64,000 nt of DNA from positions 907,250-971,249 of the forward strand of contig NZ_JADPJL010000012.1 in NCBI RefSeq assembly GCF_023073415.1, in the 5' to 3' direction. A program made the position numbers and the translations under genes. The notes under the pieces are model-generated. The model was not told where the DNA came from. It worked only from the letters and a program-made list of their open reading frames with translations, and did no database searches. Of this stretch, positions 44,254-54,109 are shown in pieces. Positions within the stretch are counted from its first letter, which is position 1. Each line of letters begins with the position of its first letter. Origin of the DNA: Bradyrhizobium sp. 190. GTDB taxonomy: Bacteria; Pseudomonadota; Alphaproteobacteria; Rhizobiales; Xanthobacteraceae.

Positions 44254-44880
44254 ATGCTGCAATCTTCTTCATGGCCGCGCCTGCTCGCGGCCTCGCTGGC
44301 CTTTGTCATCCTGCTTGGATCGGCGGCGTGGGCGCAACAGCCGCCGACGGTTCGCATTCGCGGCAGCATCGAGGCCGTGGACGGACCCATGCTGTCGATC
44401 AAGTCGCGCGAGGGCACCGACATGAAGGTGCGCGTCGTCGACAATGTCGCGGTGTTCGGCGTGGCCAAGACCGAACTCTCGGAGATCAAGGAAGGCTCCT
44501 ATATCGGCGTCACCGCGATGCCGGAGCCGGACGGCACTCAGAAGGCGGTCGCGGTGCATATCTTCCCCGAGAACCAGCGCGGCGCGGCCGAAGGTTTTCG
44601 GCCCTGGGATCAGCGGCCGAATTCGACCATGACGAATGCCACTGTCGCCCAGACGGTGAAGGGCACCGACGGGCAGAACATCCTGGTCAAATACAAGGAC
44701 GGGGAAAAGAAAGTCGTGGTGCCGGAGGGTACGCCGATCGTCACTTTCGTCGCCGGCGACAAGTCCGAACTGAAGCCGGGCGCGAAGATCATTATCTTCG
44801 GCGCGGTGAAAAAGGACGACGGCACGCTGGAAGCGGCCCGCGTCAATGTCGGCCGCGACGGGATCACGCCACCGATGTGA
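44254..44880 (+). CDS. exported protein, beta-rich, tandem copy 2
   Basis: 208 residues, paralogue of the preceding gene. Signal peptide (ASLAFVILLGSAAWAQQPP), then VRIRGSIEAVDGPMLSIKSR, PNSTMTNATVAQTVKGTDGQ and SELKPGAKIIIFGAVKKDDG, ending RVNVGRDGITPPM like copy 1 (RVSVGRDGLTPPM). The strongest conservation is at the C-terminal GRDG.TPPM. GGGAGG precedes the ATG. A 44-base perfect palindrome lies 25 bases after the stop. Confidence 0.8.
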   Translation: MLQSSSWPRLLAASLAFVILLGSAAWAQQPPTVRIRGSIEAVDGPMLSIKSREGTDMKVRVVDNVAVFGVAKTELSEIKEGSYIGVTAMPEPDGTQKAVAVHIFPENQRGAAEGFRPWDQRPNSTMTNATVAQTVKGTDGQNILVKYKDGEKKVVVPEGTPIVTFVAGDKSELKPGAKIIIFGAVKKDDGTLEAARVNVGRDGITPPM

Positions 44881-44905
44881 AGCGAAGGACGAACTCTCTC
44901 AACGG

Positions 44906-44949
44906 GTCGTCCCCGCCTAGTGCGCAATTGCGCACTAGGCGGGGACGAC
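44906..44949. repeat. 44-base perfect palindrome
   Basis: Half-site GTCGTCCCCGCCTAGTGCGC plus AA, followed by its exact inverse, with no loop and no mismatch; the centre is GCGCAATTGCGC. The outer GTCGTCCC is shared with the elements at 2530 and 30058. There is no T run, so a terminator role would need Rho. Confidence 0.9.
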
Positions 44950-45014
44950 GATAGAGTTTGCTTCGCCGAAGTCACGTGCCGGCCAAGGCGGAACCGCGCC
45001 ATCCAGCCAGAGCT

Positions 45015-45028
45015 TTGATCTAGGTCAA
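45015..45028 (+). promoter_or_regulatory. FixK/FNR-like box upstream of the Gly-rich protein gene
   Basis: TTGATCTAGGTCAA matches TTGAT-N4-ATCAA with one mismatch, 104 bases before the ATG at 45132. At that distance activation of a transcript starting near 45060 is plausible. Confidence 0.65.
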
Positions 45029-45131
45029 GCGCCTACTCAGCCAGAGTCAAACTGTGCCAGGGGTGGATAACCGCGAATTTGGGTTGGTTGCAGTCCGAAT
45101 GATCGGGCCCAATCGACAGGAAGGAAGCGCC

Positions 45132-45485
45132 ATGTTTCGCTATGTTCTGCCGGTTCTTGCAGCACTCGTTCTAGTTACTGCCAGCCTTATCCCGGACGAC
45201 GCGTTCGCGCGCCGTGGGGGTGGCGGCGGATACCGAGGCGGTGGAGGCTTCCACGGCGGCGCCGTCCGAGCTGGAGGCGTTTACCGAGGTGGAGCCATTC
45301 ATGCCGGTCGCGTAGGTCGGCCCGGATATGGTTACCGGGGAGCGTATTATCCACGTCGCGGATACGGTGCGGCGGCGGTGGGGGCCGCAGCGGTTGGTGC
45401 CGCGGCCTACGGCGCCTACGGCTCCTACAACAACTGCTACGATGCGTACGGCAATTGGATCTGTGGCAGCCAGTATCGATATTGA
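45132..45485 (+). CDS. Gly/Tyr-rich secreted protein
   Basis: 117 residues. Signal peptide MFRYVLPVLAALVLVTASLI ending DAFA, then a low-complexity region, RRGGGGGYRGGGGFHGG, with repeats of RAGGVYRGG type, an Ala-rich segment with a repeated GAAAVGAAA motif, and a C-terminal YNNCYDAYGNWICGSQYRY with two Cys. Such proteins are often surface or envelope-associated. GGAAGGAAG precedes the ATG. A FixK-like box lies upstream, so low-oxygen induction is likely. Confidence 0.75.
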   Translation: MFRYVLPVLAALVLVTASLIPDDAFARRGGGGGYRGGGGFHGGAVRAGGVYRGGAIHAGRVGRPGYGYRGAYYPRRGYGAAAVGAAAVGAAAYGAYGSYNNCYDAYGNWICGSQYRY

Positions 45486-45594
45486 TGCACGCGGAGCGGA
45501 TTTGCGCATAGAGACAACAAAACGGCGGGCGGCGCAGCGACAAATCGATGCGGCGCTCGGCCATCTGCATAAGTTGGAGCTGGAGCTGCAATAG
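45463..45594 (+). CDS. possible small coiled protein overlapping the Gly-rich gene end
   Basis: From a GTG at 45463 the plus strand encodes about 43 residues ending in a strongly helical, charged stretch (KRRAAQRQIDAALGHLHKLE). The composition is protein-like beyond the stop of the Gly-rich gene, and it overlaps that gene's end by 23 bases. No good ribosome-binding site. It may be a coupled small gene or a remnant. Confidence 0.3.
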   Translation: MAASIDIDARGADLRIETTKRRAAQRQIDAALGHLHKLELELQ

Positions 45595-45621
45595 CGCTTG
45601 CGACGGCTGCCATTCACCTTC

Positions 45622-46134
45622 TCAGGAAGGCGGCGAAGGAGCAACAGCCTGGGCGCCGGCCAGCGCCGCCTGCAACGCCGCCTCTTTGGTGTGATCGAGT
45701 GACGTCTTCAACACCTTGCCGCCCTCACCCTTGAGGCCTTCCAGCACCTTGTCGGCGGTGACCTTGCGTACCAGCACGAAAAGCGCCGCAGTTCCGGGTT
45801 GAACGGCGGCAGCGGTCTCCTTCATCCATTTGTCGTCGATGCCGACGTCGGTCAGATATCCGCCGAGTGTGCCGGACGCTGCGCCAAGGGCAGCGCCGAC
45901 CAGCGGCATCAGGAAGATCAGACCGATAAGACTCCCCCAGAAGGCGCCCGAGACTGCGCCGGCAGCCGTGGTGTTGATGAGCTGATTGAGCTTGACGCTT
46001 CCTTTGCTGTCCTTGACCGCAATCACGGCGTCGCCCAGCTCGATCAGGTATTCCTTCTGCATCGCCAGCAGCTTTTGACGAACTTCCTCCGCCTTCGCTT
46101 CCGTGGGGAACGCGATCACGATAAGGTCACTCAT
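45622..46134 (-). CDS. DUF1269 membrane protein
   Basis: 170 residues. MSDLIVIAFPTEAKAEEVRQ and the block ELGDAVIAVKDSKGSVKLNQ mark DUF1269. A Gly-rich hydrophobic segment, GAFWGSLIGLIFLMPLVGAA, is likely a membrane hairpin, followed by the typical GIDDKWMKETAAAVQPGTAALFVLV (given in part: DDKWMKETAAAVQPGTAALF). Function unknown, stress-related in several bacteria. A perfect FixK box lies 58 bases upstream of the start. Confidence 0.9.
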   Translation of the reverse strand: MSDLIVIAFPTEAKAEEVRQKLLAMQKEYLIELGDAVIAVKDSKGSVKLNQLINTTAAGAVSGAFWGSLIGLIFLMPLVGAALGAASGTLGGYLTDVGIDDKWMKETAAAVQPGTAALFVLVRKVTADKVLEGLKGEGGKVLKTSLDHTKEAALQAALAGAQAVAPSPPS

Positions 46135-46192
46135 GTGCAGTTCTCCGTTGTTCTGGTTCGGATGCAGAGCGGACGAGTATCGGAGGACGCCA

Positions 46193-46206
46193 TTGATCTA
46201 CATCAA
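46193..46206 (-). promoter_or_regulatory. FixK/FNR box upstream of the DUF1269 gene
   Basis: TTGATCTACATCAA is a perfect TTGAT-N4-ATCAA site 58 bases upstream of the DUF1269 start at 46134, an ideal activating position for FixK/FNR. Confidence 0.85.
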
Positions 46207-46264
46207 GCGGAGGGTCGCGCCAACGAGCAGGGCGCTTGGGAAAAGCATCGGCGCACGATCCTGT

Positions 46265-46450
46265 TCACTTTCGCTTGGTCGAACGCTGCTGGTGCCCCTC
46301 CAGCCGTAACCTTTGCGCTCTCATGCGTTTTATCTCTTCATCGAGCGCGTCGATTTCTTCATCGCGCCGTTCGTTTCTGGATTTTTGCCCGTCGGCGCTA
46401 CGGATTTTTTGCAGTGCCTTCTCGACGGATAGTTTGGGTGTCTCGGCCAT
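46265..46450 (-). CDS. 61-residue coiled-coil-like protein
   Basis: MAETPKLSVEKALQKIRSAD followed by GQKSRNERRDEEIDALDEEI and KRMRAQRLRLEGHQQRSTKR. Charged and helical throughout with heptad-like Leu/Ile spacing (IDALDEEIKRMRAQRLRL), so probably a coiled coil. I recall such proteins as conserved small hypotheticals in Bradyrhizobium. A symmetric FixK box lies 82 bases upstream, implying microaerobic expression along with DUF1269. Confidence 0.7.
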   Translation of the reverse strand: MAETPKLSVEKALQKIRSADGQKSRNERRDEEIDALDEEIKRMRAQRLRLEGHQQRSTKRK

Positions 46451-46531
46451 GGTAAGCCTCGGATCCAGTCACTGACGATCGTCCTATCGTGCCGCGTGTG
46501 CCATTATGCTGCAGGTTCCGGCAGGCGCATT

Positions 46532-46545
46532 TTGATCTAGATCAA
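46532..46545 (-). promoter_or_regulatory. FixK/FNR box, fully symmetric
   Basis: TTGATCTAGATCAA is a perfect 14-base palindrome of the FixK/FNR class, 82 bases upstream of the 61-residue coiled protein gene. No plus-strand gene follows closely, so it most likely serves the minus-strand gene. The rest of the gap 46451-46776 is repeat. Confidence 0.8.
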
Positions 46546-46639
46546 CGTCACCGTGAAGTAGCGTTCCATCAACGAGTCGTGTCCGCGGACGCGGGGCACC
46601 GATGTCCATTGCCGGACAAAACTGTGGCTACAGCCTCGC

Positions 46640-46765
46640 GCATCGCGAACATCGGTGGTTATGGGTCCCGGCTCGCGCGGAGCCTGTCATCGCTGTGCGA
46701 GCGCAATTGCGCTCGTCGCCGGGCGCGCATTCGCGCGACCCGTTGGCCTGGCCGGGACGACGGAA
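46640..46765. repeat. composite palindromic repeat
   Basis: GGTGGTTATGGGTCCCGGCTC at left and GGCCGGGACGAC at right, with GAGCGCAATTGCGCTC in the middle (about 46699-46714) and a second palindrome GCGCGCATTCGCGCGA. Same family as 30058-30230. No gene in this gap. Confidence 0.7.
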
Positions 46766-46776
46766 ATAGCTGCGCC

Positions 46777-48242
<1,466 letters not shown>

Positions 48243-48413
48243 TAACAATGGTTTATATATGAAAACGACCGCGATGGCCGTAATGATTCATCATATTTTT
48301 TGAAGCCATTTTTGCGGCTGAGGGATTATAACGGCTGCACGCTACCATGGAGCGTGTTCGGGGATTCTTGGCTATTATATGGCCTGAAGGAGCCCCGAAA
48401 TGCTGGGGGTCAC

Positions 48414-49760
48414 ATGAGCCGCAAATATTTCGGTACCGACGGAATTCGGGGCCGCGCCAATGGATTGATCACACCGGAGCTCGCGCTCAAGGTGGGGCAG
48501 GCGGCTGGCCTGGTGTTTCAGCGCGGCGATCATCGCCACCGCGTCGTAATCGGCAAGGACACCCGGCTCTCCGGCTACATGATCGAATACGCCATGGTGG
48601 CGGGCTTCACCTCGGTCGGCATGGATGTGCTGCTGCTCGGCCCGATGCCGACGCCGGCGGTCGCGATGCTGACCAAGTCGATGCGCGCCGATCTCGGCGT
48701 GATGATCTCGGCTTCCCACAATCTGTTCGAGGACAACGGCATCAAGCTGTTCGGTCCGCAGGGCTTCAAACTATCCGACGATGTCGAAAAGCAGATCGAG
48801 CAACTGCTCGACGAGCCGATCGACCGTCGTCTCGCGCAGAGCGCCAGCCTCGGGCGCGCCCGCCGCATCGACGGCGTCCATGATCGCTACATCGAATTCG
48901 CCAAGCGCACGCTGCCGCGCGAGCTCTCGCTCGACGGCCTGCGCGTCGTGGTCGATTGCGCGCACGGTGCCGCCTACAAGGTGGTGCCGGAAGCGCTGTG
49001 GGAATTGGGCGCCGACGTCATCGCGATCGGCGTCGAGCCTGATGGCTTCAACATCAACAAGGAATGCGGCTCGACCTCGCCGGAAGCGCTGGCGAAAAAG
49101 GTGCGCGAGATGCGCGCCGATATCGGCATCGCGCTCGACGGCGACGCCGATCGCGTCATCCTGGTCGACGAGCGCGGCCACGTCGTCGACGGCGACCAGC
49201 TGCTCGCGGTGATCGCGCAAAGCTGGAAGGAAGACGGCCGTCTCGCCAAGCCCGGTATCGTCGCCACCGTAATGTCCAATCTCGGGCTCGAACGCTTCCT
49301 CGAAGGGCAGGGCATCGGCATGGTGCGCACGCCGGTCGGCGATCGCTACGTGCTCGAGCAGATGCTCAAGCAGGGCTACAATCTCGGCGGCGAACCCTCA
49401 GGCCATATCATTCTCTCCGACTACGCCACGACAGGTGACGGCTTCGTCGCCGCGCTGCAGGTGCTTGCCGTGGTGCAAAAGCTTCGCCGTCCGGTGTCGG
49501 AAGTCTGCCACCGCTTCGATCCGCTGCCGCAGATCCTCAAGAACGTGCGCTATCGCAGCGGCAAGCCGCTCGACGATGCCGAGGTCAAATCGGCGATCAT
49601 GGACGGCGAGAATCGCCTCAACGGCCACGGCCGTCTCTTGGTCCGTTCGTCCGGCACCGAGCCCGTGATCCGCGTGATGGGCGAGGGCGACGACCGCATC
49701 CTGGTCGAAGACGTCGTCGATCAGATCGTCACCGCGCTCGGTCACGCCGCGGCGGCATAA
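48414..49760 (+). CDS. glmM: phosphoglucosamine mutase
   Basis: 448 residues. Interconverts glucosamine 6- and 1-phosphate for peptidoglycan and lipopolysaccharide precursors. N-terminal [11 protein letters not shown]; the phosphoserine loop is [19 protein letters not shown] with Ser101; the Mg-binding loop is [11 protein letters not shown]; sugar-binding [11 protein letters not shown]-terminal phosphate site [13 protein letters not shown]. The frame is open 38 codons upstream but the family starts at this [10 protein letters not shown], with GGGGGTC before the ATG. Single gene here; ftsH and folP, its frequent neighbours, are not in the window. Confidence 0.95.
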   Translation: MSRKYFGTDGIRGRANGLITPELALKVGQAAGLVFQRGDHRHRVVIGKDTRLSGYMIEYAMVAGFTSVGMDVLLLGPMPTPAVAMLTKSMRADLGVMISASHNLFEDNGIKLFGPQGFKLSDDVEKQIEQLLDEPIDRRLAQSASLGRARRIDGVHDRYIEFAKRTLPRELSLDGLRVVVDCAHGAAYKVVPEALWELGADVIAIGVEPDGFNINKECGSTSPEALAKKVREMRADIGIALDGDADRVILVDERGHVVDGDQLLAVIAQSWKEDGRLAKPGIVATVMSNLGLERFLEGQGIGMVRTPVGDRYVLEQMLKQGYNLGGEPSGHIILSDYATTGDGFVAALQVLAVVQKLRRPVSEVCHRFDPLPQILKNVRYRSGKPLDDAEVKSAIMDGENRLNGHGRLLVRSSGTEPVIRVMGEGDDRILVEDVVDQIVTALGHAAAA

Positions 49761-49900
49761 GCCACTTTTATTCTGACAGCGCGGGATCGCTGATCGGTGG
49801 TGCGGCAACGCATCGCAGCCATAAGCTATTGATGCTGGTCGCGACGATGGCCCGGCCGTAGAACACGAGACATTGCCTGTCTGCGATTCTTTCCGGAAAT

Positions 49901-51166
49901 GTGCCCTTGAACAAGCCCGTCATCGTCTCAGAGGAAACGGCGACCGCGCCGGTGGTCGTGTCGGACGCGGCGCCAGGCCTTGCAGCCAAGGCGGCTGTCG
50001 CGGGGCCGGCTTATGTCGTGCTGACCGGCATCAGCTTCTCGCATTTCCTCAACGACACCATGCAGTCGCTGATCGCCTCGGTCTATCCGATCCTGAAGGA
50101 TGCTTACGCGCTGGACTACGGGCAGATCGGCATGATCACGCTGGCGTTCCAGTTTACCGCGTCGCTGCTGCAGCCCGTCGTCGGGCATTTCGCCGACAAG
50201 AAGGCGCAACCGTTCTCGCTTGCGATCGGCATGGGCTTCACCTTCTTCGGATTGCTGCTGCTGAGCGTTGCGCATCTCTATCCCATGATCCTGATCGCAG
50301 CCGCCCTGGTAGGCCTCGGCTCGGCGGTATTCCATCCGGAGTCGGCGCGGATCGCGCGCCTTGCTTCCGGTGGCCGCTACGGCATGGCGCAGTCGGTGTT
50401 TCAGCTCGGCGGCAGTTTCGGCACGTCGATGGGGCCGGTGCTGGCGGCGCTGATCGTAGTGCCGTTCGGCCAGCCGAGCATCGCCTGGTTTTCATCGATC
50501 GCGTTTCTGGCGATCGTGATCCTGTGGCGGATCGGCGTCTGGTACAAGCCGCAGATCGCGACGAAGAAATCGGCCGCAGTGGAACGTCATCCGGACCTGC
50601 TGGATTCCCGGCGCGTGAAAATAGCGCTCGCGGTGCTGGTCGCGCTGCTGTTTTCAAAACAGCTCTACGTGTCGAGCCTGTCGAGCTATTACATCTTCTA
50701 TCTGATCGACAGGTTTCAGGTGCCGACGCAGGCAGCCCAGCTCTACCTCTTTCTCTTTCTCGCGGCCAATGCGGCGGGCGCGTTCTTCGGCGGGCCGCTC
50801 GGCGACCGCTTCGGCCGCAAATACGTCATCTGGTTCTCGATTCTCGGCGCGCTGCCGTTCACGCTGGCGCTGCCCTATGCCGGCCTGTTCGGAAGCGCCG
50901 TGCTGACGGTGTTCATCGGCCTCATCCTCTCGTCGGCGACGTCGTCGATCATCGTGTTCGCGCAGGAGCTGATGCCGCACCGCTTCGGGATGATCTCCGG
51001 CGTGTTCTTCGGTGTCGCCTTCGGCATCGGCGGACTTGGCGCAGCCGTGCTCGGCAAGCTCGCCGATCACACCGGGATCGCCTTCGTCTATCATCTCTGC
51101 GCGTTCCTGCCCGCGCTCGGTCTGCTCGCGGTGTTCCTGCCGAAGATGCCGAAGCACGTGCGCTAA
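49901..51166 (+). CDS. MFS transporter, fosmidomycin-resistance (Fsr) type
   Basis: 421 residues from a GTG. Twelve membrane helices after a 35-residue polar N-terminus. LTGISFSHFLNDTMQSLIAS at helix 1 and PVVGHFADKKAQPFSLAIGM at the helix 2-3 loop are typical of Fsr-like drug efflux; LVGLGSAVFHPESARIARLA is the conserved helix 4 motif with HPE. The second half has GGPLGDRFGRKYVIWFSILG (loop 8-9 MFS motif). Proton-driven export; substrate unknown, possibly phosphonate-like or aromatic. A weak CCGGAAA precedes the start. Confidence 0.88.
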   Translation: MPLNKPVIVSEETATAPVVVSDAAPGLAAKAAVAGPAYVVLTGISFSHFLNDTMQSLIASVYPILKDAYALDYGQIGMITLAFQFTASLLQPVVGHFADKKAQPFSLAIGMGFTFFGLLLLSVAHLYPMILIAAALVGLGSAVFHPESARIARLASGGRYGMAQSVFQLGGSFGTSMGPVLAALIVVPFGQPSIAWFSSIAFLAIVILWRIGVWYKPQIATKKSAAVERHPDLLDSRRVKIALAVLVALLFSKQLYVSSLSSYYIFYLIDRFQVPTQAAQLYLFLFLAANAAGAFFGGPLGDRFGRKYVIWFSILGALPFTLALPYAGLFGSAVLTVFIGLILSSATSSIIVFAQELMPHRFGMISGVFFGVAFGIGGLGAAVLGKLADHTGIAFVYHLCAFLPALGLLAVFLPKMPKHVR

Positions 51167-51241
51167 TTTGGTCTGTCAAGCGGGCTGGTTTCATCCACCT
51201 GCCGAGCCGTAGCCGCATCAGAAATTGCTTCAAAGGGAATT

Positions 51242-52189
51242 TCAATCGCGCGCCGCGCGCCGCGAAGGGCGTGGTTGACGCGGCGACGTTGCCAGGCTGG
51301 TCGGCAATTTCGCAGACTTGCGCAACATATCGACGAACGCCTCGGCGGCGGGGGAGAGAGATCGGCCGTTTCGTGTGATCACCGCGACGGAGCGCAGGAT
51401 CTGCGGGTTTTCCAGCGGCCGGAGGCTAATCGTCGGGTCGGTCAGGATTCCAACGCATTGCGGCAGGATGGCTATGCCGAGGCCAGCCCGAACCAGCGCC
51501 AGCGCCGTCCCCGCATAGGCGACCTCATAGGCCGGTGCCAAGGTCAGGCCAGCCTGGGAAAAGCCGTCCTCGGTCAAATCCCGGAAGATGCTGTCGCGGT
51601 TCAGGGAGATCACCGGCAGACCGGCGAGATCGCTCCAATTGAGCCGGGGTAGTTTCCCGATCGGATGGCCGCGCGGATAGACTGCCACCAGCGGCTCCTG
51701 GAACAGGGGGGTCCATTGCAGTTCTGGCTCGTGCTCGCGGAAACTGCCTATGCCGAGATCGGCTCCGCCGCTGCGGACCTGCATCAGAACCTGCTCAGGC
51801 AATGAATCCTTCAGGTGCACCGAGATCGTCGGGTAGCGAGCCCTGAACTCGGCAATCACTTCGACGAGGAATGTGGTGGCAAGGATATAAGGAGCGGCAA
51901 CGACGACCTTGCCGCGCTGCTTCGCCCCCAGCTCCGCGACGTTCGCGAGTGTCGCATCGAGATCGTCCAACAGTCGTTCGGCGCTGCCCATGAGCTCCAG
52001 CCCGGCGGCAGTCAATTCGACCTTGCGAGTGGAGCGCTCGATAAGCTGGACTTGCAGGTTATCCTCGAGCTGACGGATCAGCAGACTTAAAGCTGATTGC
52101 GTCAGGTACAGGCGCTCCGCCGCCTTCGTGAAGCTCTTGAGCTGAGCCACAAAGACGAAGGCGCGCAACTGACGGACGGTCACATTCAT
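51242..52189 (-). CDS. LysR-family transcriptional regulator
   Basis: 315 residues from MNVTVRQLRAFVFVAQLKSF. Winged helix: FTKAAERLYLTQSALSLLIR (residues about 20-39) and LEDNLQVQLIERSTR. Effector domain: VVVAAPYILATTFLVEVIAE, SVHLKDSLPEQVLMQVRSGG and FREHEPELQWTPLFQEP. Divergent from the catabolic gene cluster with a 373-base gap, so it is the likely regulator of that cluster and of itself; the inducer may be a meta-cleavage intermediate (inference). A TTG two codons earlier is a less likely start. Confidence 0.9.
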   Translation of the reverse strand: MNVTVRQLRAFVFVAQLKSFTKAAERLYLTQSALSLLIRQLEDNLQVQLIERSTRKVELTAAGLELMGSAERLLDDLDATLANVAELGAKQRGKVVVAAPYILATTFLVEVIAEFRARYPTISVHLKDSLPEQVLMQVRSGGADLGIGSFREHEPELQWTPLFQEPLVAVYPRGHPIGKLPRLNWSDLAGLPVISLNRDSIFRDLTEDGFSQAGLTLAPAYEVAYAGTALALVRAGLGIAILPQCVGILTDPTISLRPLENPQILRSVAVITRNGRSLSPAAEAFVDMLRKSAKLPTSLATSPRQPRPSRRAARD

Positions 52190-52562
52190 TGGCAAGATTC
52201 ATAAATCTGGCAGAAGATATCACCTGCATTATAAGTTCACCGGCCGGCACTTACAACGCCGACGCCCGTCACCGTCATAGACGCCGTGCGACACAGTTTG
52301 TTGCGTTGTGGCGCAGGATGCTTGGCGGCGAACCGCGGCTCATGAATAAACACGCTCATCGTTCTTCGTCGACAACCCAGGGTACATTGCGGGCGCCCGC
52401 CTGAAGCTTCGAACCCGACCAACGCGCGAACGATCCCAACGATCGCAAACGACCGCATTCATGAGTTTCCCCAATCAATTGATTGGAAATAATCGTTTGA
52501 ATCATGCGTCGCGTGCGCCTCTAGTGAGCACAACAGCGCAACAATCAGAACGAGGAAACGAC
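52190..52562. other. regulatory region between LysR gene and catabolic cluster
   Basis: 373 bases without a gene. A 16-base perfect palindrome, CCAATCAATTGATTGG, sits at 52471-52486, 77 bases before the tctC-like ATG. Near the LysR gene AT-rich segments (ATATCACCTGCATTATAAG, about 52218-52236) may contain a promoter. No other element identified. Confidence 0.5.
52471..52486. promoter_or_regulatory. palindromic operator candidate
   Basis: CCAATCAATTGATTGG is exactly symmetric and stands 77 bases before the start of the catabolic cluster. The centre contains T-N11-A spaced bases as in LysR sites. It is the best operator candidate in this divergent region. Confidence 0.45.
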
Positions 52563-53537
52563 ATGGATCGACGTCAATGCCTTGGAGCGATGTTGCTTGC
52601 AGCGGCGGCAACCGTCGCGCCCGCAGCCTGGGCGCAAGACAGCTATCCCTCTCGCGTGGTGAAGGTGGTCGTCGGGTTTCCGGCGGGAAGTGCCACCGAC
52701 GTTGCAGCCCGCGCCGTAGCGGAAGCGTTGGCCAAACGACTGGGTCAGCCTTTCATCGTCGACAACCGGCCCGGCGCAGCGAGCAGTATCGCGGCCAAAG
52801 CGGTTGCGACGTCTCCTCCCGACGGTTACACGATCTTCGTTGGAACGGTCGCGAACACGATCAACGCCGCATTCGCGGACCCTAACTCGCCCGACCCGGC
52901 AAAGGATTTCGCCGCGGTCACGATGATTGGCAGCGTGCCGAACATACTGGTGGTGAATCCGTCGCTCGGCGTTACATCGGTCGACCAGTTGATCCACGCC
53001 GCGAAGACGAAGCCGGGCGAGATCGCATATGCTTCCTCGGGCCACGGCACGTCGCCTCATTTGTCCGGCGAACTCTTCTCCGCGATGGCTGGCATCAAGA
53101 TGCAGCACGTGCCGTACCGTGGCAGCACACCGGCCGTGACGGACCTGCTCGGCGGTCAGGTGGCGGTTATGTTCTCGCCGGCCTCCACCGTGTTGCCGCA
53201 CATCGCCGCCGGTACGTTGAAGGCGCTTGCGACGACCGGCGCGAAGCGAACGCCTCTCGCGCCCGATCTGCCGACGGTGCAGGAACTCGGATTCAAGGAC
53301 TTCGAAAGCTCGGTGTGGTTTGGTTTCCTGCTGCCCGTGGGCACGCCGCCCGAAGTGGTGGCGAAAATTCAGGCCGCGACCCACGCCGCCCTCGACCAGC
53401 CGGATATCCAGAACCAGTTCCGCGCCCAGGGCATCGAGATCGTCAAGTCCACCCCAAACGAGTTTGCCGACTACATCCGCAGCGAAACCGGCAAATGGGC
53501 CAAGGTCATCCAGACTGCCGGCATCAAGCGCGAATGA
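52563..53537 (+). CDS. TctC-type tripartite tricarboxylate transporter binding protein
   Basis: 324 residues. N-terminal signal with DRRQCLGAMLLAAAATVAPA (ending AWAQ), then YPSRVVKVVVGFPAGSATDV, the family's substrate-loop start, and DNRPGAASSIAAKAVATSPP, ASSGHGTSPHLSGELF and QHVPYRGSTPAVTDLLGGQV. Periplasmic binding protein for a carboxylate. No TctA or TctB membrane genes are nearby, which is usual for orphan TctC proteins that may act with a distant transporter or as sensors. GAGGAAA precedes the ATG. First gene of the catabolic cluster. Confidence 0.92.
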   Translation: MDRRQCLGAMLLAAAATVAPAAWAQDSYPSRVVKVVVGFPAGSATDVAARAVAEALAKRLGQPFIVDNRPGAASSIAAKAVATSPPDGYTIFVGTVANTINAAFADPNSPDPAKDFAAVTMIGSVPNILVVNPSLGVTSVDQLIHAAKTKPGEIAYASSGHGTSPHLSGELFSAMAGIKMQHVPYRGSTPAVTDLLGGQVAVMFSPASTVLPHIAAGTLKALATTGAKRTPLAPDLPTVQELGFKDFESSVWFGFLLPVGTPPEVVAKIQAATHAALDQPDIQNQFRAQGIEIVKSTPNEFADYIRSETGKWAKVIQTAGIKRE

Positions 53538-53564
53538 ACTGCTGAACACGAAAGGAGATTGCAC

Positions 53565-54089
53565 ATGGCCAAGTTGCGAGCCGTGGAGTGCCGCGCGTTC
53601 ATCCAGGCTGTCACCGAAAAGGCTGCCGAAATGGGCGTGCCCGTCTCGGTCGCGATCGTCGGACCCGAGGGGCACCTGATTGCGCTGGAGCGCATGGACG
53701 ATGCCGGCTTCATCACGCCCGATACCGCGCGCGCCAAGGCATTCACCGTCGCCGCCTTCCGATCGATGAGTCCGCGCTTCGCGGACGGGCTGGTCATCCA
53801 GCAGTGGTTCAAGGAACGCAACCCTCAGATGCTGATGAACGCCGCTGTATTTACCAATGGCCAGGTTGTCGCTTCCGGCGGCTGTGCGCCGGTCTTCAGG
53901 GGCGCTGAGATGGTCGGCGCCTACGGTATCAGCGGCGCTACCGGCGATCAGGACGAAGAGGTCGGTCGGTATGCGCGCGAGAAGGTGGGCTGGGCCCACA
54001 TGGCGGAGCACGACACCACTCCCGAAAGCGTCAAGCGGCATGTCAACGAGATCTACGCCAAGGTAGGTCTCGGCGACCGTTCCTTGTGA
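53565..54089 (+). CDS. GlcG/HbpS-family (DUF336) protein
   Basis: 174 residues, soluble. [20 protein letters not shown] then [20 protein letters not shown] and [15 protein letters not shown], with the C-terminal [20 protein letters not shown], is the DUF336 fold, related to haem-binding HbpS and GlcG. In catabolic clusters these proteins may be lyase-like or assist an oxidase; here it may act on an intermediate of the meta pathway. AAAGGAG precedes the ATG. Second gene of the cluster, ending in a GTGA overlap with the frame downstream. Confidence 0.85.
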   Translation: MAKLRAVECRAFIQAVTEKAAEMGVPVSVAIVGPEGHLIALERMDDAGFITPDTARAKAFTVAAFRSMSPRFADGLVIQQWFKERNPQMLMNAAVFTNGQVVASGGCAPVFRGAEMVGAYGISGATGDQDEEVGRYAREKVGWAHMAEHDTTPESVKRHVNEIYAKVGLGDRSL

Positions 54090-54109
54090 CGATCATGCAG
54101 GTCAACGCC

